Shown piece after piece: positions 1 to 6,828 of a DNA stretch of 64,000 nucleotides. Both the position numbers and the translations under genes were made by a program. The notes beneath the pieces were generated by a model that was given only the letters and a program-made list of their open reading frames with translations, was not told where the DNA came from and did not search any database. Each line of letters opens with the position of its first letter. Within the stretch, counting starts at the first letter, position 1. The DNA comes from Berkiella sp963803015 (GTDB lineage: Bacteria; Pseudomonadota; Gammaproteobacteria; Berkiellales; Berkiellaceae), in the NCBI GenBank assembly GCA_963803015.1, contig CAWDKV010000004.1, positions 186,001 through 250,000 on the forward strand. Reading direction: 5' to 3'.

Positions 1-50
1 TCACACCGTTGAAAATATCTTAGCGACAAGGGTATAGGGTTTAGTGTGAT

Positions 51-73
51 AAGGCGCACATATAGTGCGCCTT
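51..73. terminator. Hairpin downstream of rpsI
   Basis: A perfect 9-bp inverted repeat (AAGGCGCAC and GTGCGCCTT with a 5-nt loop) lies 15 nt past the rpsI stop codon. It is well placed to end or stabilise the rplM-rpsI transcript, but no T-run follows it in the minus direction, so it is not a classical intrinsic terminator. Positions 1-88 hold no other recognisable gene. Confidence 0.4.
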
Positions 74-88
74 ACTGGGATAAGAAAA

Positions 89-547
89 TTAACGTTTAGA
101 GTATTGCTCAACTTTACGAGCTTTACGGTGACCGACTTTCTTACGTTCCACTTTACGTGAATCACGGGTAACATAACCTGCTTTACGCAATTGCATACGA
201 AAAGATTGTGCGCCTGAGCCGCCTTCACCTTCTTCTTCAGTGACTTGAGCAATCGGCATGCCTTCTTCATCATACTGCAGTAAAGCGCGTGTAATACCGT
301 GACGAATAGCGCCAGCTTGTCCCATAGGGCCACTGCCAGACACGTTGACTTTAATATCAAACTTACCCACTAAACCGAGTAATTCTAGAGGCTGCCTCAC
401 TATCATGTGTGCTGTTTTTCGACCACCAAAATATTCTTCTAAGGTGCGATCATTCACCATAATTTTACCTGTGCCTTTTCTTAAAAAGACTCTAGCTTGA
501 CAGGTTTTGCGTCGGCCCGTTCCATAGTATTGTTGCGTTGTTGTCAT
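89..547 (-). CDS. rpsI: 30S ribosomal protein S9
   Basis: S9 of the small ribosomal subunit; its C-terminal tail reaches the P-site tRNA. Family signatures are visible: YYGTGRRK near the N-terminus, GQAGAIRHGITRAL in the middle, and the basic end RKVGHRKARKVEQYSKR with the invariant SKR terminus. At 152 residues it is about 20 longer than the usual 130. The excess is an acidic, glycine-rich insert (about residues 95-114, including TEEEGEGGSG) between the YDE and QLRKAG blocks. It lies 22 bp downstream of rplM on the same strand, the standard two-gene operon. The ATG start matches the family N-terminus. Identity is certain; the role of the insert is unknown. Confidence 0.97.
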   Translation of the reverse strand: MTTTQQYYGTGRRKTCQARVFLRKGTGKIMVNDRTLEEYFGGRKTAHMIVRQPLELLGLVGKFDIKVNVSGSGPMGQAGAIRHGITRALLQYDEEGMPIAQVTEEEGEGGSGAQSFRMQLRKAGYVTRDSRKVERKKVGHRKARKVEQYSKR

Positions 548-569
548 ATTTCTCTACCAAAGTTAGAAA

Positions 570-998
570 TTAGAAATTTAAGATTTCAGGTTGCTGAGCT
601 TGATGCGGATGATTGGGACCAGCATAGATCCACAATTTTTTAAGCATTTCCCGACCCAAAGGTCCTTTTGGAAGCATCCGTTTAATAGCGTATTTTAAGA
701 TCCGCTCTGGATGCTCTTTACGTAACTTTTCTAAGGTAATTGACTTAATCCCACCAGGATACCCAGTGTGCCAATGATACAACTTAGTCTTCTCTTTCGT
801 GCCTGTGGACTGAACTTGCTCAGCATTCACAATCACAACGGCGTCGCCAGTATCGACATGCGGTGTAAAAATAGTCTTGTGTTTGCCGCGTAAAATGCTG
901 GCAATGCGTGTTGCTAAGCGGCCTATCGGCATTGTGCTCGCATCAACAACAAACCAATTACGTTTTACATCCTCAGCCTTAGCGGTATAGGTCTTCAT
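570..998 (-). CDS. rplM: 50S ribosomal protein L13
   Basis: L13, an early-assembling 23S rRNA-binding protein of the large subunit. The 142-residue length equals that of the E. coli protein. Conserved blocks include NWFVVDAS, GRLATRIASILRGKHK, the HVDTGDAVVIVNAE strand and RMLPKGPLGREMLKKL. It is first in the rplM-rpsI operon on the minus strand, and the intergenic stretch 999-1076 probably carries the promoter. Nothing is unusual about the protein, and the start matches the family. Confidence 0.97.
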   Translation of the reverse strand: MKTYTAKAEDVKRNWFVVDASTMPIGRLATRIASILRGKHKTIFTPHVDTGDAVVIVNAEQVQSTGTKEKTKLYHWHTGYPGGIKSITLEKLRKEHPERILKYAIKRMLPKGPLGREMLKKLWIYAGPNHPHQAQQPEILNF

Positions 999-1076
999 GC
1001 ACCCTGTGCTCCCAAATCAAAATCACTAACCCAAAATTGGCGAATTATACAAAACATACTCCCTTCTTACAATGGC

Positions 1077-1424
1077 TTATGAAAGATTAGTCTCATTCGC
1101 ACTGTTTGATTGGCAGGATAATTGTAATCTCGATACGATTTTCCCTTGCAAGAGATGTTGCTCAATGATCTCATCAATATCAGTGTAAGTTTTATAACTA
1201 TACCATACCCCTTCAGGGTAGATAACCAAAAGGGGGCCCTCTTCACAACGCCCCAAACAACTACTGGTATTGACTCGAAATTGTCCAACCCCATGCAAAG
1301 AGGCTTTTTTTAACGTTTTTTTCATATAATCAAAGAAGGTATCGGCGTCATTCGCCCCACAACAACGCTTGCCATTTTGACGTAAATTATGGCAAAAGAA
1401 GATCTGTTTTTGATAATAACCCAC
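1077..1424 (-). CDS. (2Fe-2S) ferredoxin, thioredoxin-like fold
   Basis: A 115-residue protein of the thioredoxin-like [2Fe-2S] ferredoxin family. Probable cluster ligands are Cys11 (FFCHN), the CC pair near residues 21-22 (KRCCGAN), and the two cysteines of SSCLGRCEEGP near residue 57; the following LLVIYPEGVWY block is characteristic of the family. The start is probably the GTG at 1424, with an AAAGG-like site upstream. It is divergently transcribed from glcF with only about 43 bp between them, so the promoters must be compact or overlapping. Its electron-transfer partner is not evident. The last ~15 residues (SNSANETNLS) look like a non-conserved tail. Confidence 0.8.
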   Translation of the reverse strand: MGYYQKQIFFCHNLRQNGKRCCGANDADTFFDYMKKTLKKASLHGVGQFRVNTSSCLGRCEEGPLLVIYPEGVWYSYKTYTDIDEIIEQHLLQGKIVSRLQLSCQSNSANETNLS

Positions 1425-1467
1425 AAAAGCGCGCCTTTAGAGATAAAAATCAGATATTATATCACTT

Positions 1468-2730
1468 ATGATGAAATCAAATAATGCCCCCTTGAGCGAA
1501 ACAGTTAGCAACTATGCGAGCCAATGCGTTAAATGCGCCTTATGCTTAGATCACTGCCCGACCTATCGCCTCACGCAAGATGAAAATGAATCCCCTCGTG
1601 GTAGAATTGCCTTGTTTCAAGCAGTTGCCGAAGAAGCTCTTCCTTTAACGGCAAAAGTAAAACAACATCTTGATCAATGCCTTGGTTGCAGGGCTTGTGA
1701 AAAAGTTTGTCCAGCAAACGTTGAATATGGCGCATTACTGGCAACAGGACGCGCACTGGTGCGTCAACGCGCTCCTGCTTTAACCAAAGAGCCTTTTTCC
1801 GTTCGCCTGCTACGTTGGCTAGCACAGCATCCGCGATTGCATCCATCTCTGCATTGGTTGCTATGGGTCAGCCAAAAAAGCGGCTTGCGCAAAATAGCGC
1901 GCGCTTTGCGCTTACCTACTCTACTGGGGGTACAAAGGCTAGAAACATTGCTGCCACCTATAAACCGACCGCAAAAAGTTAAATCTTATTATGCCCCCAT
2001 CGGCAAAGCGCAAGGAAGCGTACAGCTCTTCACTGGGTGCTTGCATACCTGGTGTGAAGAACAAACTCTTTTTGCAACTATTTTTGTTCTTCGCCAATTA
2101 GGTTTTCAGGTAAGTATTCCAGCCAATCAAACCTGTTGCGGCGCCATGGCCCTCCATTCTGGACTGCTAGCACAAACACAAACATTAGCTCAGCAGAATG
2201 CCAACGCTTTTGCTGCGCCAAATATCCCGATTATTTCCTTGGCGACGGGCTGCCAGGCTGTATTACAAGATTATGCTAAGCTCTTCCCTTCGACGACAGT
2301 CTTCTCAAGTCAAATTGTCGATGTGATGCGTTTTATTCAACAATGCGACTGGCCTGCATCAAGTTCTCTTGCGCCTATCGCTGGGAAAGTCATGTTGCAT
2401 ACCCCTTGCACCCAACGCAATGCGGTGAAAAATCCGCCCCATGTTTCATCCATTTTAGAAAAAATTCCGCAACTTCTCATTGAACCTTTCTCTTCCCCTT
2501 ATTGCTGTGGTAGCGCAGGAACTTATATGCTTGAGCACCCGGAATTTTCTGAGCCTTTACTTAACAAGTTATTATCCGAACTTGTCGATAAAAAAGTGGA
2601 CTATTTGGCTACAAGTAATATTGGATGCGCGCTCTATTTCAAAGAAGCATTGCAAAAGTCACAAACACCTATTACAGTAGTTCATCCTATTGTTTTGATA
2701 GCAAATTCACTAGGTTTTAAGGACTTTTAA
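1468..2730 (+). CDS. glcF: Glycolate oxidase iron-sulfur subunit (GlcF-like)
   Basis: Iron-sulfur subunit that passes electrons from an FAD-dependent 2-hydroxyacid dehydrogenase to the membrane chain. Two [4Fe-4S] motifs are visible, C20-x2-C23-x2-C26-x3-C30-P and C71-x2-C74-x2-C77-x3-C81-P. They are followed by two CCG domains marked by QTCCGAMALHSG and PYCCGSAGTY. Its 420 residues fit GlcF (about 407 in E. coli). No glcD or glcE lies in the window, so the flavoprotein partner must be encoded elsewhere, and the substrate (glycolate or another hydroxyacid) is not proven. Either of two adjacent ATG codons could start it. A repeat element begins 52 bp after the stop. Confidence 0.85.
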   Translation: MMKSNNAPLSETVSNYASQCVKCALCLDHCPTYRLTQDENESPRGRIALFQAVAEEALPLTAKVKQHLDQCLGCRACEKVCPANVEYGALLATGRALVRQRAPALTKEPFSVRLLRWLAQHPRLHPSLHWLLWVSQKSGLRKIARALRLPTLLGVQRLETLLPPINRPQKVKSYYAPIGKAQGSVQLFTGCLHTWCEEQTLFATIFVLRQLGFQVSIPANQTCCGAMALHSGLLAQTQTLAQQNANAFAAPNIPIISLATGCQAVLQDYAKLFPSTTVFSSQIVDVMRFIQQCDWPASSSLAPIAGKVMLHTPCTQRNAVKNPPHVSSILEKIPQLLIEPFSSPYCCGSAGTYMLEHPEFSEPLLNKLLSELVDKKVDYLATSNIGCALYFKEALQKSQTPITVVHPIVLIANSLGFKDF

Positions 2731-2782
2731 AAAGCTTCTCGACTCGTGCCATTTTGGTTTATGGAAAGCAAAATGGAAAGAG

Positions 2783-3034
2783 TATACTCGAACCAGTTTA
2801 GTTTTAGACTAGGCGTCAAGCCTTCGAACAACAGGAGTGTACATCTTAGTACATGACTGTTGAGAGGGGGCGCAGACAACAACGTCTAAAAGCAAAATGG
2901 AAAGAGTATACTCGAACCAGTTTGCTTTTAGGCTAGGCGTCAAGCCTGCGAGCAACAGGAGTGTACATCTTAGTACATGACTGTTGAGAGGGGGCGCAGA
3001 CAACAACGTCTAAAAGCAAAATGGAAAGAGTATA
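2783..3034. repeat. Tandem 124-bp inverted-repeat element (locus 1)
   Basis: Two copies of a 124-bp unit (period starts 2767, 2891, then a partial copy from 3015) differ at only about five positions. Each element is bounded by TATACTC and GAGTATA. The terminal arms (for the second copy, TATACTC..CCA..TTTGCTTTTAG against the reverse complement of the far end) match at about 22 of 27 positions. Inside is a hairpin CAACAGGAGTGTAC / GTACATGACTGTTG. The two copies share the TATA at their junction. Sequences at 35271 and 51097 look related. This fills most of the 440-bp glcF-HU gap; the remainder (3035-3171) holds the HU promoter and leader, including a small ACTCAA/TTGAGT stem near 3099-3115. Confidence 0.85.
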
Positions 3035-3171
3035 GCTTTTTTGTAAAAGTATGCTATCTTAATATCGTTACGCTCATAATACTCACAGTGTCCAATAGAC
3101 TCAAAACCATTGAGTTGTGGCTAGCTAGAGGTTAGAGCTTTATTATTGCAGGTGACTAAGGAGAGCTATAC

Positions 3172-3651
3172 ATGGCTGCAAAAAAGAAAATTGCTACTCG
3201 TAAAAAAACCGCTACTGTAAAAGGGAAGTCTGCTTCTGCTGGTGTAAAGCGTAAAGCTGCTGTAAAAAGTGCGCCAAAACGTGCTTCTGCTGCAAAAGCT
3301 GTAAAAGCTGCGCCCGCCAAGAAGAGTGGTCCAATCAAAGTTGGCCGTAAACCCTTCACCAAGTCAGAATTTGTTGCTGCCATCGTTGAACAAACTGGGG
3401 TTGCAAGAAAAGAAGTCGCTGCTGTTTTAGAAACGATTTCAAAAGTTATTAACGTTCACATTTCAAAAACAGGTCCAGAAACCTTTGCTTGGCCTGGATT
3501 GTTTAAAATCATCATCGTGAAAAAGCCTGCTACCAAAGCACGTAAAGGGACTAACCCTTTCACCGGTGAAGAAATGATGTTCAAAGCTAAACCTGCTAGT
3601 CGTCGCGTTAAAATCCGCGCCTTAAAGCAATTAAAGGCTATGGCAAGTTAA
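3172..3651 (+). CDS. HU/IHF-family DNA-binding protein with histone H1-like N-terminal tail
   Basis: A 159-residue nucleoid protein in two parts. Residues 1-55 are a Lys/Ala-rich, low-complexity tail (repeats like AAVKSAPKRASAAKAVKAAPAKK) resembling bacterial and eukaryotic H1-type tails. Residues ~60-159 form an HU-type domain with FTKSEFVAAIVEQTG, the GLFKIIIVKKPATKARKG beta-arm region and the GTNPFTGEEMMFKAKPASRRVK segment seen in a divergent HU subfamily. It presumably binds and compacts DNA, with the tail adding non-specific affinity. The ATG has a strong TAAGGAG site 8 nt upstream. It stands alone, flanked by a repeat element and a shared terminator. The exact role is inferred. Confidence 0.85.
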   Translation: MAAKKKIATRKKTATVKGKSASAGVKRKAAVKSAPKRASAAKAVKAAPAKKSGPIKVGRKPFTKSEFVAAIVEQTGVARKEVAAVLETISKVINVHISKTGPETFAWPGLFKIIIVKKPATKARKGTNPFTGEEMMFKAKPASRRVKIRALKQLKAMAS

Positions 3652-3666
3652 TTCTAACTGTCGTGT

Positions 3667-3698
3667 AAAAAAAATGGGGCTATTGCCCCATTTTTTTT
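3667..3698. terminator. Bidirectional intrinsic terminator
   Basis: An A8 run, the stem ATGGGGC/GCCCCAT with a TATT loop, then a T8 run. The symmetry terminates the HU gene (+) and the repeat-protein gene (-) that converge here; the minus gene ends at 3702. Confidence 0.9.
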
Positions 3699-3701
3699 GT
3701 T

Positions 3702-6602
3702 CTAGCCTCTTCCCGATCTCGGCCCTCGAGCCTGGGCTGAAAGAATATGGGGGTCGCGACTCTCTGAGTAAGACAATGAAGAACTTGGACGCCGTTCACC
3801 ATCATAATATGGACCGCGCGAACCTGCCGCACCTCTTTGTGAGGGGTAATAACCTCTATTATCACCTCCCATATGGTAGTTTTCGCTGTGGGACAACTTA
3901 AGCGGGATACGATCAAGATAAGCTTTTATCTCTTTGTTATTATATGCGAGTGATTTAAAGTTATGGCGATTTTGAGCCAGTAAGATTTTCTCTTCTTGAA
4001 TTTCGCTTGCAACAAGTCTATCCATTAGCTCACCCTCTTCTTGAGCTTCGCTGCAAAAGGCATCATCAATAAGTCTGTCTATTAGCGCTACCAGCTCATA
4101 TTGACCACTATTCGCCGCTTGATGAAGACTATTATAACCAAAGCGGTTAGATTGCCTGAGGTTGGCTTTTAGTGCCTCTTTATGTTCAGGCATCCTTAAT
4201 AGTGCAACCACTGCCCTCACGCTTTCTGCGTCACCTGATTTTAAGGCGCTTTGCAACGGCATAAAGTCACCTTTCGTCTTGTTAACAAGATTATCCTTTA
4301 ATGCTTGATCGTACCCTGGCATCCTTAATAGCGCGATCAATGCCTTCACATTTTCTGCGTTGCCTGAAGCTAAGACTTGTTGTAGCGGCATAAAGTCATC
4401 TTTCGTCTTGTTACTCAGATTGTCCTTTAGCGCCTGCTCATATCGAGGTATCCTTAATAGCGCAATCACAGCCTTTACATTTTCTGCGTTGCCTGATTTT
4501 AAGGCATCTTGCAGCGGCGTAAAGCCATCCTTTGTCTTGTTACCAAGATTATCCTTTAGCGCCTGCTCATAGAGGGGATCCCTTAAGAGCACAATCAATG
4601 CCGCAACATTTGCTGCTTTACCTGAAGCCAAAGCATGTTGTAGCGGCATCAAGCCGCTCTTCGTCTTGTTACCTAGATTATCTTTTAACACTTGATCGTA
4701 CCCAGGCATCCGTAATAGCTTAATCACTGACGCAACACTTTCCGCATTACCTGATTTTAAGGCGCTTGACAGTGACATAAAGCCATCATTCGTCTTGTTA
4801 CCAAGATTATCCTTTAGGGCTTGCTCGTGGCCTGGCATCCTTAACAATTCAAGCACTGCCGCAACATTTTCTGCGTTACCTGAAGCTAAGGCCTGTTGCA
4901 GCGGCATAAAGCCATCCTTCGTCTTGTGACCAAGATTGTCTTTTAGCGCCTGATCAAACCCTGGCATCCTTAATAACGCAATCACCGCCTTAACATTTTC
5001 TGCATTACCTGAAGCCAAAGCATGTTGCAACGGCATAAAGCCATCCTTCGTCTTGTTAACCAGATTATCCTTTAGAGGCTGCTCATACCCTGGCATCCTT
5101 AATAACGCAATCACCGCCGCAACATTTTCTGCATTGCCTGATTTTAAGGCGCTTGGCAATGGCATAAAGCCATCCTTTGTCTTGTTAGCAAGATTATCCT
5201 TTAGCGCTTGCTCAAACCCAGGCATCTTTAATAGCGCAATCACAGCCTTTACATTTTCTGCATTGCCTGAAGTTAAAACCTGTTGCAGTGGCATAAAGCC
5301 ATCGTTCGTCTTGTTAACAAGATTCTCTTTTAGTACTTGCTCGTGCCCGGGCATCGTTAATAGCGCAATCACTGCATTCACACTTTCTGTCTTACCTGAA
5401 GCTAAAGCATTTTGCAGCGGCATAAAGCCATCCTTCGTCTTGTTGCCAAGATTATCCTTTAGGGCTTGCTCATACTCAGGCATTCTTAATAGTGCAATCA
5501 CTGCATTCACATTTTCTGCGTTGCTTGATTTTAAGACGTCTTGCAGCGGCATAAAGCCATCCTTCGTCTTGTTACCAAGATTATCCTTTAACGCTTGCTC
5601 ATGCCCTGGCATCCTTAATAGCGCAAGCACTGCATTCACATTTTCTGCGTTACCTGATTTTAAGGCATCTTGCAGTGGCATAAAGCCATCCTTCGTCTTG
5701 TTAACAAGATTATCCTTTAACGCTTGCTCATGCCCTGGCATCCTTAATAGCGCAAGCACTGCATTCACATTTTCTGCGTTACCTGAAGCTAAAGCGTTTT
5801 GCAGCGGCATAAAGCCATCATTCGTCTTGTTACCAAGATTATCCTTTAGCGCTTGCTCGTACCCTGCCATCCTTAATAGCGCAATCACTGCCTTTACATT
5901 TTCTGCGTTACCTGATTTTAAGGCATCTTGCAGCGGCATAAAGCCATCTTTTGTCTTGTTAACAAGATTATCCTTTAGCGCTTGCCCATGCCCTGGCATC
6001 CTTAACAATTCAAGCACTGCCGCAACATTTTCTGCGTTGCCTGATTTTAAGGCATCTTGCAGTGGCATAAAGCCATTCTTCGTCTTGTTACCTAGATTAT
6101 CCTTTAACGCTTGCTCATACTCTGGCATCCTTAATAGCGCAAGCACTGCCGCAACATTTTCTGTATTACCTGAAACCAAAGCATGCTGCAGCAGCATAAA
6201 GCCATCGTTCGTCTTATTGCTCAGCAATTTCAGAAATTTTTCCCTATCAATTTGCATTTTATCCACTAGCAATTTAAAAAGCTGCGATGAAATAGTGCCT
6301 GCAAAGAGTTTGTCTTTCTGATACTCAAAGGGTAAATGTAACGCATCGTCAAGATGACTATCTTTATTCACGCTAAGCTCAAATAAAATATCGCTAGAAT
6401 GGCTCTCAATATATCGTTCGACTTTGCGCAAGGCGTAATCAAACGCTTGAGAGCTATTTGTCTTGCAAGCATGCATCACTAGACCGTGTAAATATTGGGC
6501 ATCACGACTTCGACCTTCTAGCCAGGAAGAGCGTTGCGAGCCAGAAGCAACGCTTAAGCTAAAATCTCTGCTATCACCTGGATTTGGACCTTTGCTCGAC
6601 AT
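3702..6602 (-). CDS. Ankyrin-like 43-residue repeat protein, putative effector
   Basis: A 966-residue protein dominated by tandem repeats. Residues 1-128 form a non-repeated helical N-terminus. Residues 129-816 are sixteen 43-residue repeats with the pattern NKTKDGFMPLQ-ALxSGNAENV-AVIALLRMPG-EQALKDNL, followed by a decayed seventeenth (GYNSLHQAANSGQYELV). The GFMPLQxALxSGNxExVxxxLxLL core resembles the two helices of an ankyrin repeat, extended by about ten residues. The C-terminus (860-966) is polar and rich in Arg, Gly, Ser and Tyr. No signal peptide or membrane segment is seen. Such proteins in Legionella-type bacteria are often Dot/Icm substrates that bind host proteins; that is inference. 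It ends at the shared terminator, and its promoter lies in 6603-6828. Confidence 0.8.
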   Translation of the reverse strand: MSSKGPNPGDSRDFSLSVASGSQRSSWLEGRSRDAQYLHGLVMHACKTNSSQAFDYALRKVERYIESHSSDILFELSVNKDSHLDDALHLPFEYQKDKLFAGTISSQLFKLLVDKMQIDREKFLKLLSNKTNDGFMLLQHALVSGNTENVAAVLALLRMPEYEQALKDNLGNKTKNGFMPLQDALKSGNAENVAAVLELLRMPGHGQALKDNLVNKTKDGFMPLQDALKSGNAENVKAVIALLRMAGYEQALKDNLGNKTNDGFMPLQNALASGNAENVNAVLALLRMPGHEQALKDNLVNKTKDGFMPLQDALKSGNAENVNAVLALLRMPGHEQALKDNLGNKTKDGFMPLQDVLKSSNAENVNAVIALLRMPEYEQALKDNLGNKTKDGFMPLQNALASGKTESVNAVIALLTMPGHEQVLKENLVNKTNDGFMPLQQVLTSGNAENVKAVIALLKMPGFEQALKDNLANKTKDGFMPLPSALKSGNAENVAAVIALLRMPGYEQPLKDNLVNKTKDGFMPLQHALASGNAENVKAVIALLRMPGFDQALKDNLGHKTKDGFMPLQQALASGNAENVAAVLELLRMPGHEQALKDNLGNKTNDGFMSLSSALKSGNAESVASVIKLLRMPGYDQVLKDNLGNKTKSGLMPLQHALASGKAANVAALIVLLRDPLYEQALKDNLGNKTKDGFTPLQDALKSGNAENVKAVIALLRIPRYEQALKDNLSNKTKDDFMPLQQVLASGNAENVKALIALLRMPGYDQALKDNLVNKTKGDFMPLQSALKSGDAESVRAVVALLRMPEHKEALKANLRQSNRFGYNSLHQAANSGQYELVALIDRLIDDAFCSEAQEEGELMDRLVASEIQEEKILLAQNRHNFKSLAYNNKEIKAYLDRIPLKLSHSENYHMGGDNRGYYPSQRGAAGSRGPYYDGERRPSSSLSYSESRDPHILSAQARGPRSGRG
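4155..6218 (-). repeat. Sixteen tandem 129-bp coding repeats
   Basis: In-frame 129-bp units encoding the 43-residue repeats of the preceding gene. Neighbouring units are very similar, and some (units 4-5) are nearly identical, which points to recent expansion or homogenisation by recombination. A long antisense open frame over the array is a shadow of the repeat composition, not a gene. Confidence 0.9.
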
Positions 6603-6828
6603 ACTGCTTACCTCATTAATATAAATAAAGGCGACCGAATAAATTCATTACTTGGCGGATGCTAACATACAGAAAGTTACACAAATATCAGGAAAAGATG
6701 ATATTTTATTCTATGCAACCTCATAAAGCATCAGTATTTTTTCTTGGGTGCCAGTAGAGATTGATTTGTATACAAAAGGTGTTACTAGGGGGTGTGAAAA
6801 ATGCGTGTCTAGTTTTTTTTATTTTTGT

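Noticed and set aside
1..360. Minus-strand frame at the left edge
   Set aside because: It lies in another frame of rpsI; S9 is unambiguous in its own frame.
2767..3034. Possible CRISPR array
   Set aside because: The 124-bp units are whole near-identical copies with no short repeat/variable spacer pattern and no cas genes nearby.
5053..6321. Long plus-strand open frame of 422 codons with its own repeats
   Set aside because: It is the antisense shadow of the 43-residue repeat array; the repeat composition keeps stops out of this frame. No ribosome site or family resemblance.
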